Positions 20,607 to 29,965 of a stretch of 64,000 nucleotides of DNA are shown here, one piece after another. Position 1 is the first letter of the stretch; each line of letters starts with the position of its first letter. The notes beneath the pieces were generated by a model that saw only the letters and a program-made list of their open reading frames with translations, was not told where the DNA came from and ran no database searches. Origin of the DNA: Porphyra umbilicalis (lineage: Eukaryota > Rhodophyta > Bangiophyceae > Bangiales > Bangiaceae); NCBI GenBank assembly GCA_002049455.2, contig KV918812.1, positions 62,001 to 126,000 of the forward strand. Reading direction: 5' to 3'. The position numbers were made by a program, and so were the translations under genes.

Positions 20607-20985
20607 TTGCCGCCGCCGCTCCCCCCCCCCCACCGCAAGCAGCACCCCCTGCCGCCGCGCGCCGTCGTCGCGGCGCCGCCGCCGCCGCCGCCGCCGACCG
20701 CGGCGGCACGTGGCGGCGCGCCGGCGCCCAGGCAGCGCCGGCGCCTGCCCGATGCGCCGCCGCCGCCGGCGGTGGCGACTTGCGGAGGCGGCGGGCGACA
20801 CGCCGCGCCGCGCCGCCGCCAACACGCGCAGCGCCGCCCCGCCGCCAACACGCGCCGACTTGCCGCCGCCGCTCCCCCCCCCCCACCGCGAGCAGCACCC
20901 CCTGCCGCCGCGCGCCGTCGTCGCGGCGCCGCCGCCGCCGCCGCCGCCGGCCGCGGCGGCACGTGCCGGCGCGCCGGCGCCCAGG
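20607..20985. repeat. Duplicated CCG-rich block inside the Harbinger element
   Basis: About 130 bp beginning CTTGCCGCCGCCGCTCCCCC at 20607 recurs at 20859, a spacing of 252 bp, with near identity through the CCG run and GGCGGCACGTG. It lies between the two convergent transposon genes, is probably non-coding, and could be a termination or spacer region. Confidence 0.75.
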
Positions 20986-21205
20986 CACCCCGGCAGCTCG
21001 GGCGGTCGAGGTAAACGGTGTTGTCGCCGGTGATGTTCGTCGTGTCGCCGCCGCGTTGCCGCGTGACGGTGGCGGCGGAGCCGCCGCCGTCGCGCGGCAA
21101 GGCGGCGGCGGCGCGACGGACGTCATCGGCGACAACAGCGGCTGCCGAGGCCGAGCGGGCTGTTGAGGCGGGCGCCCGCGGCCGGCCCACACCATCCAGC
21201 GGGGT

Positions 21206-23017
21206 CTAGAGGCCACCGCCGCAACCGGCGCCACCTCTCCGGATGTGTTCGCTGCCGCCTTCGCTGCGCCTCCCGGCACCCCCCCCCCCCCCCCCCGCCT
21301 CGCCCCCCCTTCTCCGCCCCCCCCGGGCCGGAGCGTCCATCAGCGCCAGGCCCGTCGCATTCGCGAGCGCCGGGGACGCGGCCACACCACTCCGACACGC
21401 CGTTGAAGCGTTGGATGGCGTTTGGGCGAAGAGGAAATGAACCACCCCCAACGCCACGGTATTCAAGAACACCGGCATCGGTCGGCGGCGCGCCGCTGCT
21501 CCCGCCGCCTCGAAAACCCCGCGCGCCTGCCCATCCGCCAAATTCCGCAGGCCCGCCCGCAACACGGGCCTCCTCGCCTTCAAAATGTGAGGCATCCTCC
21601 ATGCCTCGGCGCATCCCGCCCCCCCTCCCCCATCCTCCTGAGAAACCGCGCCCCCACCCTCCTCGTTGGCGCCGGCGTTGGCGGCGGCACTCGCCTCGTT
21701 TCCGGCGGCGGCCGCGGCGCTGACTCTCGCAGCCGCCTCTGCCGCCTCCGCGGCCTTGGCCGCCAGGCGCTCGGCGCGTGAGGCGGCGCGGCGCGCCGCC
21801 ACCTCCACCTCAGCGTCGGCGGCGGCCTTCAAACGCTGTGCCTCGCCCTCTTCTCGGTCCCGTTCAGCAGCGGCGTCCGCCTGGCGGGCGGCAGCCTGCC
21901 GATCTTCCTCCGCCATCTCCGCAAGCATTCGCGCAGCCGTGCGTTGCTGGAAGTCCCGCGCCGCCTGCGTGTTACGCATAGCGCTCGTGTTAAAAAACAT
22001 AGAACGTTCCATATTTTTCAGAGTTTGACCCTTGCTTGAAGATGCTTGAGCCAACTCCTTCACGCGCTTGGCTAAAGATGCGGAGGCGGCGAGTAGACCG
22101 GCCTGGTCTTTGATCCGCTTCGACCCCGTCGGCATTGGGCCCGGGAGCCCCACCGCGACGGGTGCGTCCAACGCACCACTCGCCTGCGCGGCGCTGCGAC
22201 AACCGCCCCCCGTACTGGAAGGTGAAGACGGCCGCACACCATCGCTCCGTACAGCCGGAGGAGCGCCCGGCACGCCGTCAACGTCGACAGACGACCTGGG
22301 GCGAGCGGGACGAGTGGATGGGGGGGTCGGAAACACAGCAAGAAAGCGGGGATGGTGGCGCAGAATTTTCCAAGACGACAACTGGGCGAAAACACCACAG
22401 GAGGAGGGAGCGTCAGGAATATAGGTCACGTGGTTGTAGCTAGCGATAGCCATATTCGTCAAGTCCTCATCGGTGCATCCGGTTTTATGCTGCCGAGCGA
22501 TAACCGCGTAACACGCGCTCAGCTTAGTACACTCGGGTGCGATCACATCCAGCCATCGGCTTCGTACGGCGGCAACGCTGCGCGAGTGCCAGTATCTGGC
22601 GTCATTCATCGTCTCTGGGTACTGCGTGCGGCGCGCCAACATGTCCACACGAATTCCCTCAAAGAATTGGGAGGATCTCATGTTGGTCCCCACGTCAGCC
22701 CTTTCGGACCTCGCAATAAAGGCATAGGAAATGGATAGCTCCTCACCCGCGGTCCACTTGCTCCCCTTCACCATGACGGTGGGGAAGTCCCAGACGGCAG
22801 CGTGCGCCTCGGGGATCCACCTGCCAATGCACGTCTCAACGACGGGCGCAGCAACAACGGGCACGACGACGATGGGCGCGATGACGATGGGCGCGACGAC
22901 GACGACAGCCGTCGCCGCTGGTCGGGACGACGACAGCGCACAGCACGACCCACACTGCCGGTGTGCTGATTGAGCTGCGATCGCTCGATCGGAGGAGCTC
23001 CGCCACTCGTACTTCAT
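21206..23017 (-). CDS. Harbinger Myb/SANT-like accessory protein
   Basis: A 603-residue minus-strand frame convergent with the transposase. The DNA-binding part starts at GSKWTAGEELSISYAFIARS; then come MRSSQFFEGIRVDM, RSVAAVRSRWLDVIAPECTK and the tail motif SSWKILRHHPRF, the layout of PIF/Harbinger Myb-like proteins. A Pro/Ser linker and a long Ala-rich, Arg/Glu-rich coiled coil follow (RTAARMLAEMAEEDRQAAAR and onward). The likely start is the ATG at 22774 or an upstream in-frame one; the first 80 residues are repetitive and less convincing. Role inferred: binds the TIRs and helps the transposase enter the nucleus. Confidence 0.78.
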   Translation of the reverse strand: MKYEWRSSSDRAIAAQSAHRQCGSCCALSSSRPAATAVVVVAPIVIAPIVVVPVVAAPVVETCIGRWIPEAHAAVWDFPTVMVKGSKWTAGEELSISYAFIARSERADVGTNMRSSQFFEGIRVDMLARRTQYPETMNDARYWHSRSVAAVRSRWLDVIAPECTKLSACYAVIARQHKTGCTDEDLTNMAIASYNHVTYIPDAPSSCGVFAQLSSWKILRHHPRFLAVFPTPPSTRPARPRSSVDVDGVPGAPPAVRSDGVRPSSPSSTGGGCRSAAQASGALDAPVAVGLPGPMPTGSKRIKDQAGLLAASASLAKRVKELAQASSSKGQTLKNMERSMFFNTSAMRNTQAARDFQQRTAARMLAEMAEEDRQAAARQADAAAERDREEGEAQRLKAAADAEVEVAARRAASRAERLAAKAAEAAEAAARVSAAAAAGNEASAAANAGANEEGGGAVSQEDGGGGAGCAEAWRMPHILKARRPVLRAGLRNLADGQARGVFEAAGAAARRRPMPVFLNTVALGVVHFLFAQTPSNASTACRSGVAASPALANATGLALMDAPARGGRRRGGEAGGGGGGAGRRSEGGSEHIRRGGAGCGGGL

Positions 23018-23344
23018 TGGACTTTAGTGCAATTTAGAATCGATCGTCTCAGGTCGCTCGAAAAGCTCTCTATTCCAGGTGTCTCACTCGATGGTGTCTG
23101 CATGCCACGGGGCAGGCATCCTGTTGGGGTTGGATGGCCACGTTTGGATCCATGTTTTGGCGGAGCGCTTTGGAGCGCCGCCAAACGGGCCTGTTTGGAC
23201 CTCGGTGCCGTTTCACTGCCGTTGAAGCTCCAAAACTAAGCGATCGCGCGGGCCCCACACGAGACCGATTAGATGACTAAAATATGTGAGGAAGGTCTAT
23301 TTTTGGACCGTCACACTCTAGTTTTGGAGCTCGACCTAGCGAGC

Positions 23345-23522
23345 ATCGAAAAACACTCCCAACACTCGACCCTCTTTCTGACGTCAAAAAAGGGGTTGAA
23401 GCGATCCGCATTACCCCCCAGGAAAGGCCATTCACGGTGGTTCGAGTATCCCACATTCAACGTCAAAAAGGCCTGTCTCGTGAGCAAGACGTGGACAGTT
23501 GCTGGCCAATCAATGGCCACGT
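23345..23522. repeat. Inner inverted repeat, left arm
   Basis: About 178 bp matching the reverse complement of 25327-25510 at roughly 85% by eye, with shared landmarks ACACTCGACCCTCTTT, GGGGTTGAAGCGATCCGCAT and GGCCTGTCTCGTGAGCAAGA. Both arms lie inside the right half of the Harbinger element. Confidence 0.8.
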
Positions 23523-24858
23523 GATGAGCGCTCCCGTTGGCCACTGAGACGGAGAATCGTTCTCTGTTTCATTACTTGGCGGGGGCCTTTTCAACTACAA
23601 TTGGACGATAAGAGTTGGCAGATCTGGTGACCTAAGCATTTTATGAAACCATGTAGCTTAGTTTGGCTGAGCGACACCGCCTCCCCCGTCCTCCTTCCTC
23701 GCTCCCACCTCCCCTCCCCCCCCCCCCCGTTTTCCTTGTATCTCATCAGCTTTCACCCCCACGCCACCACCGACCCGTCCAGCACCGGGGCGCGGAAACT
23801 CTACACTAGCTGGTGAAGCTCCCATCGTGGAGCACCCATCCACCTGCAAGTGTGTCATGTCCCCCGGGTACGCGGTGGGTGCACGGGGGGAGGAGAGGGC
23901 GGGAGGCGAAAGGGAAGAGCAGGGAGGGGCGGAGAAGGAGCGTGAGAGGGGGGGGGGAGGGACATATAGGAGGGGAGGGAGAGAGGGATGTGAAAGGGGA
24001 AGGCAAGGGACGGACGTACTGTGGGGAGGGGAGGGAGGGACGTGCACGGGGCAAAGTGCGTCGTCCGAGATGCCGACGTCGAGCTCAGAGAGGCTGCAAC
24101 GACGGTCAGAACCACCGCCTTCGCGTGGGAGGCGAGGCACGTGCTCTGACGGCCGAGAGGCGATTGCGGCCAAGAATGAAAGGGCGCGCAACCGAATCGC
24201 TCAGAGCTCCCACCAATCAATTGATAGATCAACAATCACTTTCTACGAATCTACCTTCTGATTGGATTGATCTGGGGTGTCGCGTCGCGTTCGGAACCAT
24301 CGCCTCCCGCTTTTGCCCGCCCAGTGGCATTCGCTGGACTCCCCCGTTGGCCACGACCACTCGGCAATCGAATCCCCTGCATCTTTGCGCCGTTCTCACC
24401 CTTGCCCTCCGCCAGCTCGCATGAGCAGCTTGATGCGGTGCATGGGCAGCTTGATGCGGTGACGCTATGATTATGACGCGCTGTGGAGTTCGTGTGTTTG
24501 GTAGTAGTGGGCGGTGTGAGGGATTGACGGGGGGGGGGGGAGTGGGGGGGTGGCCAGGGTGGTGCGTGGGAGTGGCCGGGGGGGGGGTGGTGGAGGTGGA
24601 GGTGAGAGTGGCCAAGTGCGGGGAGACGAGGAGCGGGGGAGAGCGGAGTGGTGGTGAGTTTGAAAGATTCGCAGGATACATTTCTGATGGAAGAATAATG
24701 TGGTAGGGCGGGGCGGGGGGTGGAGGTGGCCGCGGCACGACGACCAGGGACGACGATGGTGCCGACGTCGATGACCAAGAAGATTAGTGTCCGCTGCAAG
24801 TTTCGACATAAAGAATTATACGCCACATAGGTATATGGACGACAAACTCTGCTGCCTA
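23523..24858. other. Gene-free interior of the Harbinger right half
   Basis: No gene supported. It holds a purine-rich G-run block (23870-24060), two G-runs near 24531 and 24579, and scattered frames without domains. It is probably spacer or decayed nested sequence between the inverted arms. Confidence 0.35.
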
Positions 24859-25257
24859 TTGCTGATCCCCGAATTTTGTCCTGGTGGACAGAGACTGACT
24901 TGCGGACCGACTCTCTCCACCAATCAGATGCGCCCCTGGGACTGACTTGGTGCTCCTGATTTCTTACATGTGGCCATGCAGCCTGGAAATCAACATCAGC
25001 TCCTCCTCTCATCTGCACTTCTGGCGAGGAGACAGTAGAAATTCTCAAGATCTCGCGTGGGCAGCTTGCTCAATGCCAAGAAAAGCGGATCAAGCGGCAA
25101 CAAACAGTGAGTTCTGCTCGATGCAAGGTCCTGGCACAGAATGCGGGCTTTCTATTGGCTTCGATGCCTTCTTACTGTCGTTTTAAACCAATAGAGTGCT
25201 CTTATTCAGAGTCAGTCTCGGTCTCTGTCCCCCAGGACAAAATTCGGAGATCAGCAA
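24859..25257. mobile_element. TA-flanked MITE, about 400 bp, nested in the Harbinger element
   Basis: The ends are inverted repeats starting TTGCTGATC[CT]CCGAATTTTG and continuing CCTGG[TG]GGACAGAGAC, about 45 bp or more, flanked on both sides by TA (24857-24858 and 25258-25259). TA duplication and small non-coding size fit a Tc1/mariner-type MITE. No transposase is present, so it would have moved by help from elsewhere. Confidence 0.72.
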
Positions 25258-25326
25258 TATATTCTGGAGTTGACCTTCCCAGTAACCTTGACTATGTTCC
25301 GTTGGACAGCACCCTTCGTCGATGGC

Positions 25327-25510
25327 CCATTGATTGGCCAGCAGCTGTCCACATCTTGCTCACGAGACAGGCCTTTCTGACGTTGAAAGCGCGATTCTCG
25401 AACCGCCTTGAATGGCCTTTGGTGGGGGGTGATGCGGATCGCTTCAACCCCTTTTTGACGTCGGAAAGAGGGTCGAGTGTTGGAGTGTTTTACCATGTAC
25501 ACCTAGCCAC
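25327..25510. repeat. Inner inverted repeat, right arm
   Basis: Reverse-complement partner of 23345-23522. It lies about 50 bp inside the right terminal repeat of the Harbinger element, so it may be a subterminal repeat, or the end of another element inserted there. Confidence 0.8.
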
Positions 25511-25558
25511 CAATGCCCGGTTGGCCAAACGGTGCCACGTTTAGCCACGTTTGGAGTT

Positions 25559-25590
25559 TTGGACGGTTGGCTCCATTGCTGGACACGCCC
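25559..25590 (-). repeat. Right terminal inverted repeat of the Harbinger element
   Basis: Reverse complement of 18373-18404 with one mismatch, followed by TTA at 25591-25593. Confidence 0.92.
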
Positions 25591-25593
25591 TTA

Positions 25594-26809
25594 TAAGCGG
25601 GACACATATAAATGCGCAATGACTGTACACCCTTTGCGCACCCCAGTAGTGTGGTACCTTTTCGAGACGGTCTTGAGCAACATGGTGAAAATGCGCATGT
25701 GCAAACGTATACATGTTTCAACATGTTTTTGCAAAAAAATCGCCTCGTACAGGTGCTTACGAGGGGTCGTGCAAGTTTTTGTACGAGCGATTTGGGGGAA
25801 AACGAGGCTCGTGGTGGATCCAGCAACGAGGTGCACTGCGCAGTGGTGCGGCCGTCGCTGCCGCCCTCGCCCAGGCCGTGGCAATGGCGGTGTCATCCAC
25901 AGGCGCCCCCTCCCTCCGCCTCCACTTGGTCCCTCCTTCATACCCCCTCCACTCCAAGCTGCCGCCATGCCGCCGACACGGGCGCGTGCGCTGACCGCCG
26001 CCGCGGCGGTCAAGCCGCCCCCCTCCGCGCCGGTCCGCGGGCCACCTCGGCCGCCACCGCGCGGCGTATCGGGTGCCCGCACGGCGGCGTCGGTCGTCGC
26101 CGCCGTTGTCGCCGCCGGCAATGCTATCGCGGTGGCGGTGGTGGCCGCCAAGGTAGCTCCCGCGGCGGCGCGCCGCGAGGCGACTGACGCAGCGGCGGCC
26201 CGGCATGCTCGCAGCTTGGCACTGGCGTGCCACCGCTACGCCTGCCCTCGTCGGGGTGGGGGCGGTACTGGGGTGGGGGCGGGGGGGGGATGCCGCCGCG
26301 GCGCCGGCCAGCACCGGCGCCAACGGCGAGCGAGCCGCCAAACGCCCCCCACGGGCGGCGGGCAGCGCGCGCGGTGCCCGTGCGGCCTCTGCCGCCCGTG
26401 ACACTGTGGCGGCGGCGGTCGTCGGATACTGCCGCCCGCCGGGGAGGCGGCTGTCCTCTGGATGCGCGGCGAGGCGGTGGAGCTGCGTCGGCCGTCGCGT
26501 CGGCCACCAGGCCTGCCGCCATCGTCGCCGCCGTCCTCTGCGCCCTGTCGGAGGCCGCGCTCGACGCGGGCGTGGCGGGCGGGCGGGGGTCCCTCGGTGG
26601 GTGGGCCATCCATGGGGGGGGGGGCGCCGAGCAGCGCGGCGACGGCGGCTCGACCGCCGGCTGGCGTCTGTCAATGGCAAGATCACAGCGAGACAAGGTG
26701 CTCCGTTGACGTGAAGCCGACCCACAAGCAAACAATCCCCGCGCATCCCCCATGCAACCACCGAGCTCTGGCGTAGACGCCTCGCGCCCGCCTCCGCCAC
26801 CGTCACCCC
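25594..26809. other. Gene-poor stretch before RPB11
   Basis: No gene confirmed. A plus-strand frame from the ATG at 25966 gives 145 Ala-rich residues including a hydrophobic run (AASVVAAVVAAGNAIAVAVV). The sense may pass to another frame after the G-run at 26280, reading to 26709. Overlapping minus-strand frames are Arg/Pro-rich and look like composition artefacts. It could be an Ala-rich membrane or low-complexity protein, but there is no family match. Confidence 0.3.
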
Positions 26810-27682
26810 TCATCGGTACTGGTCGTGGTCCATGTCTGTCTGTGCCGCTTCGAGCGCCTCGGACAGCTTCTCGCTGATGAGATTGATCTCGGCGTTGAGG
26901 TCTTCCAACGCCGTTGCGATTGCGTCGGTCGGCAGGTAGGGTGGCGCGCCGTCACCAACGGTCCGAGACTGCTGCGTGTGGACGCGAATGACGATGTGGT
27001 GTTCGAGTGGATGCGGCTGCTTGTACGCCACATACGTGACCTTGGGGTCCCGCAGGAGCTGCATCCGCACCAGGTTGCCCAGCGTGTGGTCTTCGCGCTC
27101 AATAGACAGGGTGCCCGCGTTTTCTATCTTGATGTCCCGCTCGTAGCTCAGCCTGGCGTGTGTAGAAGTGAGGGCGTCAGGGGGACGCACACGTAGGGGG
27201 AAGGGCGGACCGTACAGGATGAGCGGGGAAGAGCAGAAGTTCAGGGGGTGGGGGAAGAAGAGTCAAGCGACGGAAGAGAGCGGCCCGAGACGCAATCAGC
27301 GGGCCCCAATCGATACTTGGATGGCAAGTGGCGGCGTCAGTACCTCCACCATGCATGCAGAATCGCGGAAGAAGTGCCACTACTCAATACGAGATAGGAC
27401 CACCGCTCGTGGTAGGCGCTCAGGCACGACGAGTGCGGAAGCCCGATTCGTATACCGCAGTGCAGAGCGCCTTGCAATGCCCCAGTCGACGGTAGAACGA
27501 AGACAGGAACAAGTTGCAGCATCGAAACCAGTGGTCAACCCTCGTCCACCTACCGCGACGGACCACACCCAGTCGCCGCCGCATATGATGGTGGTCAAAC
27601 AACCAACAAACGTCGAGCCGACTTACTTTTGGACGCCGTCCGGGAGGACAACAGCTGCGAAGTGGTCAGGTGCATTCGACAT
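26810..27682 (-). CDS. RPB11: DNA-directed RNA polymerase II subunit RPB11, two exons
   Basis: Exon 1 is 27682-27627 (MSNAPDHFAAVVLPDGVQ plus two bases), intron GTAAGT...GCCAG (474 bp), exon 2 27152-26810; the joined codon gives K, then LSYERDIKI. The product has 132 residues, close to the usual 115-120. The diagnostic core EREDHTLGNLVRMQLLRDP and YKQPHPLEHHIVIRVHT match RPB11 (alpha-like fold), with the C-terminal helix LNAEINLISEKLSEALE. RPB11 pairs with RPB3 to nucleate Pol II assembly in the nucleus. The N-terminus resembles plant NRPB11. The RPC19/RPAC2 paralogue is less likely given this N-terminus. It diverges from PDH E1-alpha. Confidence 0.93.
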
Positions 27683-28131
27683 GACGCGCTGCGGCGAGAG
27701 TTATTGAGGAAAGACACACTCGGTGGGGGTCTGCACCGAAAGAGCAGTGGGGAGAAGTAGAGGAGCGACCGGCGAGCACTGAGTGTGAGCAGCGATACAT
27801 CGGCACAGCATGGCAACATACACGTGGCGCGGTATTGTGCAAATATCACTTAAGATTCCAATGCTCGCCATTCCGGATTTGCTCCGAGGCATCAAGCAGC
27901 AAGAGGACTCTTGGTTTGCAACTGTCCAACGCGCTCTCGACTCAAGTTTCCTCGTAGCCTCGTCAACCGACCTCATGCCGCTTCTGTTGACGTTGATTGC
28001 TATCCCCTCCTCTGGCCGTGAGCAGCAGGTGGATCGGCAGGTACGCGTCCTCACTGCGGCTTCTTGTGCTGTCTCTGTTGCCACCGCGCCGCCCTACACC
28101 CACTCCCGGCGTCGCCTACCTCTTCGGCAAC
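27683..28131. promoter_or_regulatory. Shared bidirectional promoter region of RPB11 and PDH E1-alpha
   Basis: Only 449 bp separate the two divergent start codons, so both promoters and 5' leaders must lie here unless an upstream exon exists. Composition is near neutral, lower in GC than the genes. No TATA box was recognised. An open plus-strand frame runs into the PDH start but lacks conservation. Confidence 0.6.
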
Positions 28132-29409
28132 ATGCTGTCGGCATTCGCGCGCCACGCGGCGACAGGAGCGCGGCAAGCCGCCGCCACTCCCCGGGCAATG
28201 TCGGTTGCAGGCACCCCTGGTTTGATGTCGGTGACTGGTATGCGCTTCAAGTCGCGTATGGCTGCGGCCGAAGAGGCCAAGCCCGACACTCCTCTGCGTC
28301 CACTGGAGGAGACCGAGACGTACGACCTGCCCGCCTTCAAGACTCACCGCATGGACTTGGGTGGCCTTCCGACGTCGACCACCGCGTCCGGGGCGCAGCT
28401 GCAAGAGTACTTTGAGTCGATGTACCGCATGCGGCGGATGGAGACCAAGGCCGACGAGCTGTATATGACCGGTCATGTGCGCGGCTTTTGTCATCTTTAC
28501 AACGGGCAGGAGGCGGTGGCGGTCGGGGTGGAGGCCGCCGTGAGCTACGAGGACTACCTCATCACCGCGTACCGCAACCACTGCCAGCAGCTGGCACGCG
28601 GAGACACGGTCGAGGCTGTCCTCTCGGAGCTGACCGGCCGTGTCACCGGCTGCTCGGGCGGCAAGGGTGGCTCAATGCACCTATACAAGCCCGAGAACCG
28701 GTACTTTGGCGGCAACGGGATTGTCGGCGCGCAGGGCCCGCTCGGCACCGGCCTGGCGTTTGCGGCCAAGTACCAGGGCACCAAGAACGTGGCGATTAGT
28801 ATGTTTGGCGACGGTGCCGCCAACCAGGGCCAGATCTTTGAGGCGCTCAACATGGCGCAGCTGTGGCGGCTGCCCATCATGTTCATGTGTGAGAACAACC
28901 GGTACGGAATGGGTACGTCCACAGCCCGCGCGGCGGCCAGCGGCGACTTCTACACCCGTGGTGACTACGCGGCGGGCCTGTACATTGATGGTATGAACGT
29001 GTTGGCGGTGCGGGAGGGCATCGCCTACGCCGCGGAGCGGTGCCGCTCTGGTGAGGGCCCGGTTTACGTGGAGGTCGACACCTACCGCTACAAGGGACAC
29101 TCCATTTCGGATCAAGGTACGGGCTACCGGACCACGGACGAGGTGCAGAGCATGAAAGCATCGCGCGACCCCATTGACCAGGTCAAGACGATGCTCGTTG
29201 ATGGCGGCTGGGCGACGCTCCAGAGCCTCAAGGGCGTCGAACGGTCGCTGCGCAAGGAGGTGGACGCGGCGGTCAAGTTTGCCACGGAGGCGCCACAGCC
29301 GCCCCCGGAGCACCTGTGGAAGGATGTCCTGAGCCCGTCGGCCAGTGGCGAGTCGGTGGTGCGGGGGACGCTGGTAACCAAGGGGGGAAAGGTGGGGACG
29401 CCTCTCTAG
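28132..29409 (+). CDS. PDHA1: Pyruvate dehydrogenase E1 component subunit alpha, mitochondrial
   Basis: 425 residues from ATG 28132 (MLSAFARH), intronless. Residues 1 to about 45 are basic and free of acidic residues, a mitochondrial presequence. The thiamine diphosphate fold is complete: FCHLYNGQEAVAVG, the GCSGGKGGSMHLY loop, and the GDGAANQGQ...ENN motif (about residues 226-256). The phosphorylation loop near 320 reads YRYKGHSISDQGTGYRT: the site-1 serine is kept, but the site-2 position (SYR in mammals, TYR in plants) is glycine. With E1-beta it decarboxylates pyruvate and acetylates lipoyl-E2 in the matrix. The family's usual mitochondrial length is about 390-430. Upstream in-frame codons are rejected as leader. 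Confidence 0.96.
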   Translation: MLSAFARHAATGARQAAATPRAMSVAGTPGLMSVTGMRFKSRMAAAEEAKPDTPLRPLEETETYDLPAFKTHRMDLGGLPTSTTASGAQLQEYFESMYRMRRMETKADELYMTGHVRGFCHLYNGQEAVAVGVEAAVSYEDYLITAYRNHCQQLARGDTVEAVLSELTGRVTGCSGGKGGSMHLYKPENRYFGGNGIVGAQGPLGTGLAFAAKYQGTKNVAISMFGDGAANQGQIFEALNMAQLWRLPIMFMCENNRYGMGTSTARAAASGDFYTRGDYAAGLYIDGMNVLAVREGIAYAAERCRSGEGPVYVEVDTYRYKGHSISDQGTGYRTTDEVQSMKASRDPIDQVKTMLVDGGWATLQSLKGVERSLRKEVDAAVKFATEAPQPPPEHLWKDVLSPSASGESVVRGTLVTKGGKVGTPL

Positions 29410-29965
29410 ATTCGGCGCGGACGGAGCGTTGGTCCTGACGGGCAGAGCAGGTTGTACACACACGTGGGGAGGGCAGGGAGGATGAGACATAATTGAGTTC
29501 ACGTCCTCCATAGATTGTCCGTCACTAGCTTGAGAGAAGGACCTGAACTTCGGTTGTCCTTCGCGCATTCTTCCTCCAATCCTCTCACGACGTGAGGGAG
29601 GTGCATTGCGCCTGTCGATCATACTACCTTGCCACCTGCCAGCCATCATGACACGTCCGGTCGTGCGCGCCCAGTGGGCACCGACGTGTGGATGCCATTT
29701 GGTCAACCACACGTGTGCAAGAATGCGCTTACTCCGCCAGACGGACAGGTAGTGTGCAATGCGCAGGTGGAAAAATAAGAGAAGATGTACGTATGTGGCA
29801 AGGATGGCCAAAGAAAGAGCAATACAGACAAGAGGAGGTACGGCTGACGACAAGGCGCGTACACGTCCATTCAAGGAGAGAAAAAAAAACGCTGTACAAG
29901 AAATACGAACCTGCTGAAAAGACTAATCAAAAAAGCGGCAGGCAAATGCAGCTGGTAGCAGCTTA
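29410..29965. other. Intergenic region between convergent genes
   Basis: 556 bp between the stops of PDH E1-alpha and SIN3, serving both 3' ends. It is AT-richer toward 29750-29950, with an A-run at 29881-29889 and AATAAG at 29774, a possible degenerate poly(A) signal. No gene seen. Confidence 0.6.

Larger units (their letters stand above)
18373..25590 (+). mobile_element. PIF/Harbinger DNA transposon, 7.2 kb
   Basis: The ends are 32-bp terminal inverted repeats starting GGGC[AG]TGTCCAGCAATGGA, flanked by the 3-bp target duplication TTA (18370-18372 and 25591-25593), the TWA-type target of PIF/Harbinger elements. Inside are a DDE transposase (18865-20425, plus) and a convergent Myb/SANT-like gene (21206-23017, minus), the two proteins this superfamily requires. 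The right part holds inverted repeats and a small nested MITE. TIRs, duplication and genes are all present, so it looks complete and may be recent. Its family assignment is firm. Confidence 0.93.

Noticed and set aside
23425-23460. Possible tRNA B box (GGTTCGAGTATCCC)
   Set aside because: No matching A box or cloverleaf upstream, and the stretch belongs to the inverted arms inside the Harbinger element.
25757-26806. 349-residue minus-strand frame beside RPB11
   Set aside because: Arg/Pro-rich with no domain and overlapping an equally open plus-strand frame; best explained by base composition.
27997-28131. N-terminal extension of PDH E1-alpha by 45 codons
   Set aside because: The extension is Leu/Arg-rich leader sequence; the ATG at 28132 gives a normal mitochondrial presequence and a family-typical length.
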